From Aquilaria yunnanensis (lineage: Eukaryota; Streptophyta; Magnoliopsida; Malvales; Thymelaeaceae), in assembly GCA_039654915.1 (NCBI GenBank), contig CM077597.1:35686001-35750000 (forward strand): DNA of 64,000 nt, read 5' to 3'. A model generated the notes under the pieces. That model searched no databases. It was given only the letters and a program-made list of their open reading frames with translations, and was not told the DNA's origin. This document shows, piece after piece, positions 21,720 to 33,330 of the stretch. A program made the position numbers and the translations under genes. Numbering within the stretch: position 1 is the first letter of the stretch; each line of letters starts with the position of its first letter.

Positions 21720-21873
21720 TAAGCCTAACTTTGGCACCAGAGGCTTCTTCCATAGAAAACAATCCGGGGAACCCCCTTTAGCCATCTTCTTCTTTTGTCT
21801 TGCAAAACTCCCTTACTCAGATGTTCTCGATTACACTTGCTAATACTAAAGCACCCATGTCATACATAGATGA
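21720..21873 (+). other. Short spacer with a PBS-like phrase
   Basis: TTTGGCACCAGAGGC at 21732-21746 resembles the phrase that follows some gypsy LTRs, which would be odd after a 3' LTR. The rest has no readable frame. It may mark a recombined or tandem Tat copy, or be chance. Confidence 0.3.
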
Positions 21874-24333
21874 TGTCCTGGGGCATCACATATCAATCTA
21901 AACCTGAAATTCCATAACAGTAATCATAATAACCAATGTCATGCCTAACAAAACTCCTAGCCCATTTGGGAGGTTTAGAACCCTAAACAAAAGGTTTCGA
22001 CCTTTAATTATACTAATCAAGTTTAGACTTGTAACTTGATTCTTTACTAAATGATGCATATCAAACATATGGACTTAAGCCCTTTAGGCACAGCTAGGAC
22101 ATAGGGGAGGGGCACTGGGGAACGCCTAGACACTACCAAGACACATGGACATGTACCCAAGATACTTACAAAGCACAAGCTTGTTAACAAGTCATTACAT
22201 GCTCTCTAAAACAAACAAGTACCTAAGTGGGTTTATTTGTTCAACTCATCTCAACATCAATCCACAAAAAGTTTATATGCATGGTAACCAAAACACTAAT
22301 CCAAGTTTTGGAAACTTTTTTTTTACATGCACATGTCTTACAGACACATAAGTTTTGGTAGGCCTACTATTGGCCACACCAGTGCACCTAATGCCCGAAA
22401 AAACACATGCACGGGCTAATGCACTTGAAAGTGCATATACTCATCCACGTGCACTTAAGTTCATTAGATAGCATTCAAGCACAACATGAGCAAGCATATA
22501 TCCTTCATTTTCACATATTTCTCAGTAAGCCTATGAACCTTCCTAATGCACACCATCTACGAGAACACATGTATATATTCATGAAATTGAACATAAATGC
22601 ACCAACACATGAACATTTTCACACCAGTGCAAAAACATTTCCAATTCTTCATAACTTGGTTACACAACATACATAGGTAGTCAACACCCATAGGTTTACC
22701 TTACATACATATGGATCCTAGCGAGCCTACCATAAGCCAACATCCATACTTACACAACATAACTTAAGCACCATATGTGCACAAGTATCCAAAACAAGTG
22801 GGAAGAACTTGGTAAGCCTACCAAGAACATCAAAATATACTTTGACCAAAATATGCACACATACATGCCATTACACTTAAGCATACCTGAAAATGATCAT
22901 TATTCACTAAAACATGATTATAGTCTCTAAAACAAGACCAACCACCACACACATAATCAACAAAGTAAGCCACAACATGTATCCCATGGTGCACATCACA
23001 TGTCACCAGACTTGTTCCCATAACTCTAGAGATACAAGGCCTACCAGAATGAAGTTCACACATATTAGCTTCATTCACAAGCAACCCAAAACACTTAGAA
23101 TATTGAGCAAAACCATACACTAACTCAATACCTTCACTAACCCGAAAGTGTATACAACATTCTTAACTTGCCTATTTTGCAAGCAAACCTTTTCCTACAC
23201 ATATAAAGTAGGGCAATGAGTTATACAACTTCGTAATGACCTATTATGGCCTTCAAGGCTGAAACATAGGTTAAGCATTAAGCTTAACCAAAACAATCTC
23301 CAAGCACCTACAAACAAAGACATGAAAATACAACAAAATACATGTATATACACATTAAATAATCAATATAAAGGGGGTTAGCATCCACAAACAAGCATAG
23401 AAGTACACAATTACACACACACCATTAAACACCAACCATATAGGCTTAGCAAGCATGATACATAATCATATAGTTTCGGTTAACCTTCCAACATTTCCTA
23501 TCAAATTCAAGAGCTCCTTAGCTTAGGAATTGTGTTGGGCCTCTCAATTCCTAGCCCTAATGCTTGCCAACATCGCTAATTAGCATTAATTTCATACTTG
23601 CATAGCAACTTTAGCCCTCATAGTTGCTTAGGATCCTTTGGCCGAAATTACCATAACCTAAGCACACATAATTCATTAACATAACATAGTCCAACTATGA
23701 TTAGCTTAGTCAATTCATAAGTAATTACCTTCACTTAGAACCTTTAATGGCAAAAGCTCACAAGTTTGAATTGTGCCTTTCCTTGCTCATTGTTGCTAGA
23801 ATTTGTCCTCTTAGCTCAAATGGCACATAAATCCACTAAGACCCATAAGAAAACCTCCTTAATCAACATCGGTTGCACTTGAAATCTCATAAGCTCACCA
23901 AGAACAAGCGTTTAAGCCTTGATCAATGGAGGTTACAACCGGCAAAGCTAGTAGAAAGGCTAATGGAAGGTTAGTGGAGACATGCCTTAGCCAAAATCGA
24001 CAAATGTCCTTAGAATTGGCTTATGCTAGCTTAAGTAGCCATAAAACCTACATGAATCATTTGAGTCCCCACATAAATGATTCTTTCATTTAAACTGGTG
24101 ATAAACTTCCAATTTAGTCCTTGAGCTTTACAAATCATGATTTGCATCATCATTCTTCTCAGCCAAGTCATGTTTGAGTTCAAGAGTGTCCAACACACTC
24201 AACATACACAAAAGCTTCATTCAAAATATCATCTTCCAAGTTTAATAAGCCCATGTCCTAAGTTACCCATGTTCACAAGCCCTTAATCCACGTAGCCCAT
24301 GGCTTAATCACTTAGAAATTTAAGGGCATTACA
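21874..24333 (-). mobile_element. LTR-G, reverse orientation, about 2.46 kb
   Basis: On the reverse strand it begins TGTAATGCCC at 24333, with GCCATGGGCT a little further in, resembling the chromovirus LTR starts elsewhere in the window. It ends near CCCCAGGACA at 21874. No PBS or PPT adjoins it and the flanks (GATGA, GCCAA) do not match, so it is either a solo LTR with a rearranged edge or a recombinant. No coding sequence is seen; short forward frames such as 22145-22351 have no family signature. Confidence 0.5.
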
Positions 24334-25964
24334 GCCAATTCACATATCATGATAAAAACTCAACCAACTTCAACACAAATGCAAAATTGATCAAATAACT
24401 CAAATAATTCATACCCATTGAAAGCAATCCATCAAATAATCAATAAAACTAAAATAAATTTAGAGAGAGAAAGTTACCTTGATAGAAAGAAAAGTGAAGA
24501 TGTGGGGAAGAAACTTAGCAATCTAGCAGAGAAAAAAGGTCCTCCAATGGTGGAAATCCTTGCTCAATCCATATGGAAGGTAGCATTTCAATTTGGGGCT
24601 TCGGGAAAGAAGTTCAAGCAAGTTTCATTTGAAAAGGGGAAGAAGAATCATGATGGCACTTATATATAGGCAAAACATGGTTATGAACATGGGCGAGTCT
24701 ACACCTATCTTCATTAAATCTTCTTGAACATGAATTTGAACATGGCGGTAACACTAACCATGTTTAGGGTTTGAACCTTAAAAATTTTAAAACACATAAA
24801 TTGAACATGAGTTGAACGCGGGCATGAAGATGATCATGTTTAGGCAGTATGGTTATAGACACATGTAGGAACAGAATTGTGTTAGCCATTTTGAGCTTGA
24901 ATTTTTTTTTTTTTAAAAAAAGAATGACAGGATGAAATATAGGTGTGCATGTATCTGTGTTAGTGAAACATGCATATGATCACGACGATGAAATAAACCA
25001 TGATTAAAGTCTGGAACTTAAAATGTTTGAAAATAGAATAGAAACCCATCTTCCAACATAGGAGTGGCAAAAAAAATGTTTAGGTAACACGTTAAAAACA
25101 TGGTCACATTTATAGGTATGATTATTCTCTGGGCTTTTCTATTCAAAGCAAACACGGGTATGAACACTAGCATGATGTTAACTGTGATTATGTAACATGC
25201 TTAAGAACATAGTCATGACACAAACCGTGTTTGGCTATTGTAACTTAAATTAAAAATTCTCTCAAAAATTCATTTTTTTTTTAGTAAACATGGTCATGTT
25301 TAAAACTATGTTAAGTACCACAGCCCTAAACATAGGCATGTTAAAAGGCATGTTTGATGACTGAAACTTAGAAACTATTACAAACTTACCAATAATTGAA
25401 TCCAAATTTTTCTTCCCACCTTGAATAAAAATTTCTTTCGAAAAATTACCTAATTTCCTGTGTCAAAACATAGAGCATGGAATTATAGGACAGCCAGAAG
25501 ACAATCAAACTAATAACAAGGAAACTAAAGAATGGAAAAAAAGACTAAATTAAAAAAAGAAAAGAAAAGAAACATTTAATGCTTGGGTTGCCTCCCAAGA
25601 AGTGCTTGGTTTAATGATGCCAACCAACATCTTCCTTGATCTCTTACAAAGGTTCTTCCATCCTTCCCAAGACTTTAACATCTGTATGACCATCAACATT
25701 CAAACAAAAGGTTGCATTCTAAACTCCTCTTGGATTTGACTCGGTATTGGTCGGTAAAACACCTTTTGGCCCTTGGAAAACATCCTAGCAAGTTGATGCA
25801 ACTGGGTATCAATATTCTAGATACTTGTTATCATGTTCCTCAGCTCAAAATAAATTGCATCAATCCTAGCTTAAGAATGATGCATACACTTCGAAATCAA
25901 CTATCTCATAGTTAGTCTTCTTTCTTATTGTGCTATATATTGAAACAGAAACGGTTGTTGTTAC
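24334..25964 (-). mobile_element. 3' non-coding part of an Athila-type element
   Basis: Reading the reverse strand, 25613 down to 25579 carries the motif CTTCTTGGGAGGCAACCC, a conserved phrase found just after pol in Athila-type elements. Below it (25400 to 24670) the sequence is rich in degenerate ACATGGTCATG-type units and has no frame. The absence of any protease, RT or integrase between this motif and gag shows that pol was deleted. The forward frame 24418-24669 has no recognisable domain. Confidence 0.5.
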
Positions 25965-26987
25965 CTCTTATCACTACAGGAAAAATTGGGAAGATTCCTT
26001 CATCCTAGATTATAAGTATTGCTGTAAAGGTTGTTCTATGACCTCAGTGAATTTACAATAAAGTCCACTTGTTCAAATTTGCTCAACCAATTATGCATCA
26101 AACAATCATTACTTGAATGTCCGTTTCCATAAATTTCACATTGCATCACCATATCTTACTTTTGACTAGTAGGAAAATTATTAAACTCCATCGTCAAGGC
26201 TTCAGCTTGATTTGCTAGAGCTAAAAAAGGAAAAAAATTTTGCACTGTAGCTACTTTACTTGGTTTAATTTTGGATGATGAGTATCATTGATAATTTTTC
26301 ATAGCCATCTCCTCATTCAAATCCCATGCTACTTCAAGTATCTTGTTATTTAGAGTACGAACAACTGTTGTATCAATCATCTACTTGGAAGCATAATTCA
26401 AACCACTAGAAAACATTTGTAGTTGCCTCCATGTACATAATCCATGATGCGGACACCTTCTCAATAGATACTTAAACCTTTCCCATGCTTTATATAATGT
26501 ATCAAAATCTGTCTAACTAAAAGCAAAAATATCATTACAAAACCATATAGTCTTAGATGGAGGAAAATACTTCAATAAGAACTTCTCAAGAAGAGTATTC
26601 CATGTGGTAATAGAACCCCTTAGAAGTATCACACATCTTGAGGAAACTAGCAACGTTATCATTAGGATCCTTATCTTCCAAACTATCAAATTGAACATAA
26701 TTCTACACCATCTGAATAATATTTACCTTGACTGTGAAATTATTAGCATTGATAGGAGGTCTAACGATACTTGATTATGTACCTTCAAGAGAAGGATCAT
26801 CATATTCCAATCTAGTTTTTAATTGATTATGATCTTCCATGATAAACTGCTATTGATTTTCTCCTTGTGGCTCTACCTTAGGATATAATGGCCATGACTC
26901 AGTACCCTTCATGAAATAAAATTTTCTAAAAGTTCTTTCAATTTTTGGATTAGCTCCAACCACTTCACCAGGGTGGCTAAGAGCCAT
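25965..26987 (-). pseudogene. gag: gag of an Athila-type Ty3/gypsy element
   Basis: The reverse-strand start at 26987 reads MALSHPGEVVGANPKIER. The diagnostic capsid block follows: RGSITTWNTLLEKFLLKYFP (near 26610-26550), LYKAWERFKYLLRRCPHHGL (near 26500-26440) and LNEEMAMKNYQ (near 26290). A zinc-knuckle region reads CEIYGNGHSSNDC near 26120, in which the second Cys of the CX2CX4HX4C pattern is Tyr. These blocks in this order are characteristic of Athila Gag. At least five stops occur, several at expected Gln or Trp codons, such as TAG after DIFAFS near 26512. Confidence 0.85.
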
Positions 26988-28080
26988 GCACCAAATTTTC
27001 TACAAGAAAAAAATAAGAAATAAGTAAACTAAAAATAACTAAAAATTCAAAGAAAAATACTACAATGAAATAAATGCCTAGATATAAGGATCAATCTTTA
27101 AAATAACTAAAAATTTAAAGAAAAATACTACAATGAAATAAATGCCTAGATATAAGGATTAATCGTTCAAGTAGAAATCTCAACAAATGTTTCTTGGCAA
27201 TGGTTAAAAAAACTTGATGTGCTCAATCTAGTTCAAAACTCTTTTTGTTACACTAATGAATAATGTGGATGCGTAAAATCTCTTTATAATTATAAGTATC
27301 TAAACTCACAAGCAACCACACCATCACCAAAGTAAAGTAGTGCAAAGTATCAAAATCATTTTTCCCAAAGAATGAAGTTGTCTACCGTACTCAACCTTTT
27401 TTTACTATCTAACCGACAGTTAAGAAGTTTTGTCGAAGCAATTAACTACTAATTGGATTAAACTAACAATGTAGTAAAACAAATAACTAACAAATGGTGG
27501 TGAAAAACCATCATACAATCAATAATAATATGTGTCATACCTAGTTTTCAATACCCTTAGAAATCTATTATGTTATTCTTACTTTGATTTAACGAGCACA
27601 TGATTGAGTTCTACCAAACATAGATTAGCTCCCTATTATTCCTGTTCACTAAACCCTATTCATAAGTCACTAATAAGGTGGTGAGTCCTAAAAAACTTCC
27701 TAGTATGCATTAGTTTGTGTTGATCACTAATCCTTGATCGGATGCACATTAATCAGTGTTAAGGATTGAAATTGCCTTCTGTAGCCTTATCCTATGAAAA
27801 CTTAAGTATTATTTTCATATTCTCACCTCCCCATCCTCTCTTCTTTCTATTGTACTAAATTAACTTGACAAATCCTTAATAGTCGGCAAACATGATTTGT
27901 TCTACGGCCATGTTCAAGGCTATGTTCAACTTCTGGAATGTAAAAAGCACATACTTTAATGACATGGATAAGAACATGGTTGTGAGAATGGCCATGGGTA
28001 TGTTTAATAAGAACACAAGTGTGTTTACAGTTGACATGAGCATGATTTAGACTTTGTTTGCTACAATTTTTGTTAAAACT
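26988..28080 (-). mobile_element. 5' leader / LTR-like region of the Athila element
   Basis: This lies upstream of the gag start on the reverse strand and has no frame. It holds a 68-bp tandem duplication (27033-27168) and, at 27890-28060, more degenerate ACATGG/CATG units like those on the far side of gag. The matching motif class on both sides would fit paired LTR or flanking regions of one element. I could not find a PBS or an LTR boundary. Confidence 0.35.
27033..27168 (+). repeat. 68-bp tandem duplication
   Basis: Units 27033-27100 and 27101-27168 start AAATAACTAAAAATT and share AATGAAATAAATGCC. They differ at only a few positions. Confidence 0.85.
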
Positions 28081-28625
28081 TGTAATTTATCTCCAAAACT
28101 TCTACAATACTCTTCCTGACCCAAATACAGTAGAAATATGACTTAAAAATAAAATATGAGCCAATTAGGCACCAAAGTCTACTAAAAACATATCAAAAGA
28201 CAAGCAAACATTAAGGAAAAACATTTAGAGAATATGTACAAATATGAGCATATCAGCCTCTTAGACATAGAAGCCAGGTAAGACATAAATGACTCATTCA
28301 AACACCGTGTGAAATTTTTGCACTTTTACTTCAAGTGGTAGTTCTAATAGCTAGAATAACTTAATGGTCTTAACTTAATTAGAAAAAAATCATTACATGA
28401 CCCTAATTTCATCATAAATATGGGCATGACACTCAATTAGGTCAAAATTACAAATCTACCCTTGTAACTCCTTAGTGCCAAATCACCTTTAGGAACTCAT
28501 CTTTACTTCACTTAGCTTATTTTTCTTGCTTAAGAAGACATTAATTGGAGTCATTTAAGTAAAAACACCTAAGCAAAACATACATACATGGTCAAGGTCA
28601 TTCATTGACTAGGAGAGTTGTCACA
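28080..28625 (-). mobile_element. Start of the 3' LTR of chromovirus X2
   Basis: On the reverse strand TGTGACAACTCTCC begins at 28625, directly after a purine-rich phrase ATGATAGGAGGA that serves as PPT and after the end of the chromodomain. The sequence beyond has no frame. The LTR end could not be placed; 28080 is an estimate. Confidence 0.5.
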
Positions 28626-29990
28626 TCCTCCTATCATAAACAAATTTGGTCCTCTAAAGTATGACTCAACCAAGCAATTTCATTTGGATATTGCTTTTGC
28701 ATATCTTGCTCAGTTTCTCAAGTAGCCTTTTCCTAACCATGCTTATACCATAGTACCTTGAACCTTGGAATCCACTTTGTTCTTATTTTCCTAACTTAAG
28801 GATCAAGAAATTTAACGGGGTACTCTTCATAAATTTGGTCCTCGCTTACTAGTATGGCGGATGGGGCTAACACTTGAATGGGGTTCACAATGGATTTCCT
28901 TATGGAATTTACAAGGATGGCATTGTGAACATGGACCAAACTTGGTGTTAAAGCCAATTGATAAGCTATTTTTCCCACTCTTTTAGGGTTTTGAAAGGAT
29001 AGATGTATCCTGGAGCTAACTTACCACTTTGGCCAAACGTAGCCACACCCTTCATAGAGAAAAGATTAAGGAGTACATTGTCTCTAACATCAAACTCCAA
29101 TTATTTCTTTCAGATATTAGTGTACTTAGCTTGCAGGTCTAAGGAAGCCTTGATCTTTGCTTGGATCAATTTAATCTTTGGCATGGTTTTGACAATGATT
29201 TCCAGGTCTATAACAACTTCATCTACTTTATCTATGCAACAATGTGGTATTACATACTTACGTCTATATAAAGCATTGTAGGGTGCCATCTTAATAGCTT
29301 TTTGGTAGCTATTGTTGTAAGCTAATTCAATCAATGGTAGGTGTTGGTCTCAATACCTTCTAAAATCCATAACACAACTTCTCAACATGTCCTCCAAGGT
29401 TTGGAACACCGACTCAGTTTGCCCTTCAGTCTAAGGGTGATAAATATTACTTAGCTCACAATGGTACCCATAGCCTTTTGAAAGGCACTCCAAAAGCTCA
29501 AGATAAAATAGGGATCTTTATCTGATATAATATAGTCAGGGATTCCATAGGGTCTCACCACTTCCCGAATATATAATTAGGCTAACCTCTCCACGATGTA
29601 AGTAATCTTAATGGGCATAAAATGTGTGGACTTTGTAAATCTATCCACCACCACACAAATTGAGTTATGCTGACTTTGATGTTGGGTAACCCAACATAAA
29701 AGTCCATGGTAATGGATCCCCATTTTTTTTCTAGGAGAGTTAAACTTTGTAACATTCTTAATTGCTTCTGATGCCCTGCTTTCACCATTTGACAAATGAG
29801 ATACTTAGCCACATACTCATATAGGTCCCTTTCAAATTTTGGCCACCAGAAATGAGTCATAAGGTCATAGAACATCTTATTCACACCATTTTGAATGTAA
29901 AGCTTACTCATATGCGCCCCTTGCAACACTTGCTGTCTTAAGTCACTTGGCACATTGAGCCAATCACCATAGTAAAGTAACCCATCCTTG
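28626..29990 (-). pseudogene. Integrase and chromodomain of chromovirus X2
   Basis: On the reverse strand, the zinc region starts near 29953 (QVLQGAHMSKLY, then CQMVKAGHQKQL). Core blocks are GSITMDFYVGLP near 29715 (first Asp), YIISDKDPYFI near 29525 (second Asp) and LAYNNSYQKAIKMAPYNALY near 29325. The C-terminus reads GKIAYQLALTPSLVHVHNAI (about 28975-28915) and the chromodomain ends with the phrase TxETEQDMQKQYP near 28700, where x is TGA in place of Trp. The domain order and ending are the same as in element A, with different stops. Confidence 0.8.
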
Positions 29991-30640
29991 TACTAAAATT
30001 CTTTCAGTACAGTACCATGTCTTTTATAGCCACAACCTTTCTTCACATTTGGGTCCTTGTCCTGAGCTTCTTTTACGTTAGCCAACTGTAGTGACTTAAT
30101 ATAAAAGACCATGACTTGAGCCATTTCTTAATCTTACCAAGTTTTAAATAGGAACAAGAATTCTTCCATATTGGAACCTTCTGAGCTACTAGTCACTTAA
30201 TCCTTGGAAAGAATCACCTAAGAATACTTGCTGCTCAGTGAATTAGCAATTACATTGCCCTTACTAAATCAATAATCTATCAAGTAATCATAATCCATGA
30301 TATACCTGATCCATCTTCTTTTCCTCATGTTCAGATTCTTTTAGGTAAACAAACACTTTAGACTTTTATGGTCCATAAAGATCTTGAAGGACCTTCCCAT
30401 AAGGTAGTGCTTTTAGAGCTTCAAAGAAAAAACACAATGGCTGCCAACTTAAGATCATACACTTGGTAGTTTACTTCATTGGGTCAACTACCTAGACCCA
30501 TTTACAATCACTTGTTTATCCTACATCAACACACATCCTAATCTTGGCCTAGATGCATTTGTATAAACCATAAAAGTCTTATGTCTATCTAGTAGGATGA
30601 AGATAGGAGTAGAAGTTAACCTTTTTCTTGAGCTCCTGGA
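29991..30640 (-). pseudogene. RNase H of chromovirus X2
   Basis: Reverse-strand blocks near 30430-30340 read KHYLMGRSFKIFMDHKSLK, matching the second half of the gypsy RNase H (DHKS keeps its Asp), and RKRRWIRYIMDYDY follows near 30310. Further up, near 30560, fragments of the TDAS block are visible but shifted. The rest (29991-30250) is the tether to integrase and is poorly readable. Confidence 0.65.
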
Positions 30641-31125
30641 AATTTTTTAATAAACTTTCATAGAAAATTTTTTCATAAACTTTCTCTAATAACTTGCCAA
30701 CCCTAAGAAACTTCAAATTTCACTAACAGTGTTGAACATTTCAACTCCACAGCTGCCTTTACCTTTTCAAGGTCAACACTTAGTCCTTGAGCATTTATGA
30801 TATGCCCAAGGAATGAAATTTCATTTCACTAGAATTGGCACTTAGATAGTTTTCTAAAATATTGGTTTCTTTAAGCACTTTTAAGACTACTTTTAAATGT
30901 TCCTCATGTTCTTGATGAGTTTTAGAGAACATTAGTATATCATCAATGAACAGCTCAACAAATTGATCTATTTAGGGCTAAGAATTCTATTCATGGCATC
31001 TATGAACACTACGAGACCATTTGTCACTCCAAAAGGCACAACTGTGTACTCAAAAAGCCCATACAAAACCATAAATGCTATTTTTGGAATATCTTCATCC
31101 CTTACCCTTATCTAGAAGTATCTAG
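30641..31125 (-). pseudogene. Reverse transcriptase of chromovirus X2, 5' part lost
   Basis: Beginning right at the LTR junction, the reverse strand reads IRVRDEDIPKIAFMV, LFEYTVVPFGVTNG and, at about 30936-30950, FIDDILMFSKTHQEHEE, with an intact catalytic Asp pair. The fingers and motif A are missing because LTR sequence interrupts the gene at 31126. The frame downstream of the active site shifts several times (30800-30890). Confidence 0.75.
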
Positions 31126-33125
31126 TGTCAGGGCCTAATTCATCCCCATCATAAACCCTTAGGAGGTTTAGGTAAACATTAATTTTTATATGGTGAATTG
31201 GAACATGACAACCAAGGTACTTAACCCCAAGTTTTAGTTATTACCTAGGTGGGACTTAGGTGAAGACTATTACTTAAACCAATCTAGGAAGTTTTACCAA
31301 GTTTCATTTTTAATGTGCTAAACTTGAAAGTTTAATTAAGCAAATTTATCTTTATGCCTATCAAGTGCAATGTGTTGTATATCAGTAGGTGTAGGTGGGC
31401 TTGTGGGTTCAACCATAATAGGCTCACTTAGGTATGTTAAGTATGTAGGCTGGGTATGCATGAGTGCCTTGGGCACTAGGTACTTGGGAGACTTACAAAG
31501 GTGTCAGTGGGCATGTGTGTGCATCTATATGTGTTTGTCTTAGTGTACTTAGGAGGCTTACTTTGAAGCCTTCTTAGTGTGCTCACCAGTCTTAACATAC
31601 ATGCATAAATCCATGCATAAATACATATTGTCTAGGTTGATTAGTTATAAACCATGCATGCATTTTCTAGCACATTACACAGTGCCTTAGAAGGCTTACC
31701 TAAGACCACTATGTACTACCAATGCAGACGCCATGTATTACTGTAAGTCCTTATGTTCTATAGATGTGTATATTCATTTACAAGTTCAAAATTTGGCATC
31801 CTAGGACTACATAGCCAAAATTTACATACACTAAAAGTTGGACTATTTAAATGACATGCATGCTACAAAATATGGGCTTAAATAGTTTCAATGTCCACAG
31901 TCACTTTAACTCCCACTTTTACCTGGCACCTAGGCAAAAGTTGTCTTATTATCCTCTTAGTCTTTACCCATATTGGGATGAATCCAAAAGCAGCCAGACC
32001 CACTGAAACCATCAAAGCCTACCATTCAGTTTACAATCATTAGTCCATGACCATGATCTTTTCAATCTTTCATTCATAAGCCAACAAACCCAAGCCATGC
32101 CTCCTTATAAATATACTTCTTAAAGAGGTTCCTTAGCGTCTACTCTTCCACTTCTTTACATGAAATGAGCCCAAAATGTCATGAGTACACAGGTACTCAG
32201 CAAGAGTTCAATACAAGACCTAGTGGCTACACAATGTTCAAAACATTGTATTATACATAAACCTTTAATTCATCCTTCTAACCTATAACCAAAGACCAAG
32301 AAGACACAAAAGATGCAAGGCATAACATAATAGAAGATACATATATACTCAATTTAAAGGTTAGCACATGCAAACAATCAAATAAGTGTGTAAAACACAC
32401 ACACCACCTACACGATTTCACTTAAACTTTGTAAGCCTTTCTTTCATTCAATTAAGCATGTGATCACTTTGAATTAAGTGAAATTAACATAGAGCTCTAG
32501 CTAGATGAACATGTTGAGCCATACTTGATCAAAAACCCTAATGCTTGGCACAAGTAAACTAGTTAGCTCACCATAGTTCTTTAGCACACATAGCCCATTT
32601 TCATAGCTCCTAGGATCATTCAACCATGGCCATAAGCTAAGGCAGCATCCTTTCCATCAAAATCTAGGAGAAGGAGTTTGATTTGAACCTTTACCTAGGT
32701 CAAAATTGGTAGCAAAGAAGCAAGAAACTTTCAATAGTCCACAAGAGCCACCGTGAGCTTACCCGTGAGCCACCATACTTGGCTTTTTTCTTGTTTGGCT
32801 TTAGCTCTTCTTTTAGTTTTTTTGCTAGAACTTTGGTGAGACTTTTGAGTTTATGGCTGCCCCAAAAAATAGCTAAGAAGCTGAATTAACTTGAGCCTAC
32901 TCCAAGTAGTGGAGGTGGAGTCATGGCTAGTTACTTGGCGACTAGGACATTTGACCAAGTCTTTAGTCTAATCTTCCATAAAGCCTTCATGTAGTTTAGG
33001 TGACTTTATCAACCTATTCAACTCTTTTAGTGTGCAATTTAAGTACTAAGTTTTCCATTAAATTCATCCACTTATGTACTCAAAATTTCATTTGTACTTA
33101 AAGACACTCTAGGTGCGCCAGAGAT
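31126..33125 (-). mobile_element. Chromovirus LTR remnant interrupting RT
   Basis: On the forward strand it opens TGTCAGGGCCTAATTC, the reverse complement of an LTR end in TGACA. The adjoining AGGTTTAGG-type text matches the ends of the LTRs at 37928 and 54456. TCTAG at 31121-31125 would be one target duplication; the other is not found. The opposite end lacks the TGTCATG start and abuts an LTR-D tail, so a deletion has removed the LTR start together with the protease/RT joint. Confidence 0.6.
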
Positions 33126-33190
33126 GTTACCCACTCCAGGGTAGTCCACTTATGGCACCAAAATTATTCATTTAAAGGCCAATGTTTGAT
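33126..33190 (-). mobile_element. LTR-D tail fragment
   Basis: On the reverse strand it reads TTTTGGTGCCATAAGTGGAC, then AGTGGGTAACA at its end. This is the terminal phrase of the LTR-D copies at 642, 12949, 47612 and 52965. Only about 65 bases are left. Confidence 0.7.
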
Positions 33191-33330
33191 CCTCGTACTA
33201 AGCTAGCTGAAATAATAGATATGGAAGCACTAGTATCGTAAAGCACTAAAATAAGCTTATCATAAAGGTAAAGATTTCCTTTAAGAGATTCTTCCCTTTA
33301 CCTTGTTGGTTTCTTGGTGAAGGAGCCCCA
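33191..33330 (-). pseudogene. Protease fragment of chromovirus X1
   Basis: The reverse strand reads GNLYLYDKLILVLYDTSASI followed by SIISASLVRGSN. It matches the protease of element A at 6215-6300. The active-site triad is D-T-S rather than D-T-G. It stops at the LTR-D tail. Confidence 0.75.

Noticed and set aside
21732..21746. PBS after the Tat 3' LTR as proof of a tandem Tat array
   Set aside because: The phrase is only PBS-like and no gag follows it; too weak to claim a second copy.
22145..23123. Several forward and reverse frames of 68-96 codons
   Set aside because: They lie within LTR-G, show no family motif and overlap each other on opposite strands.
24901..24923. Poly-T then poly-A run as a possible LINE or SINE tail
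   Set aside because: No endonuclease, RT of LINE type or tRNA-derived head lies nearby, and no target duplication could be identified.
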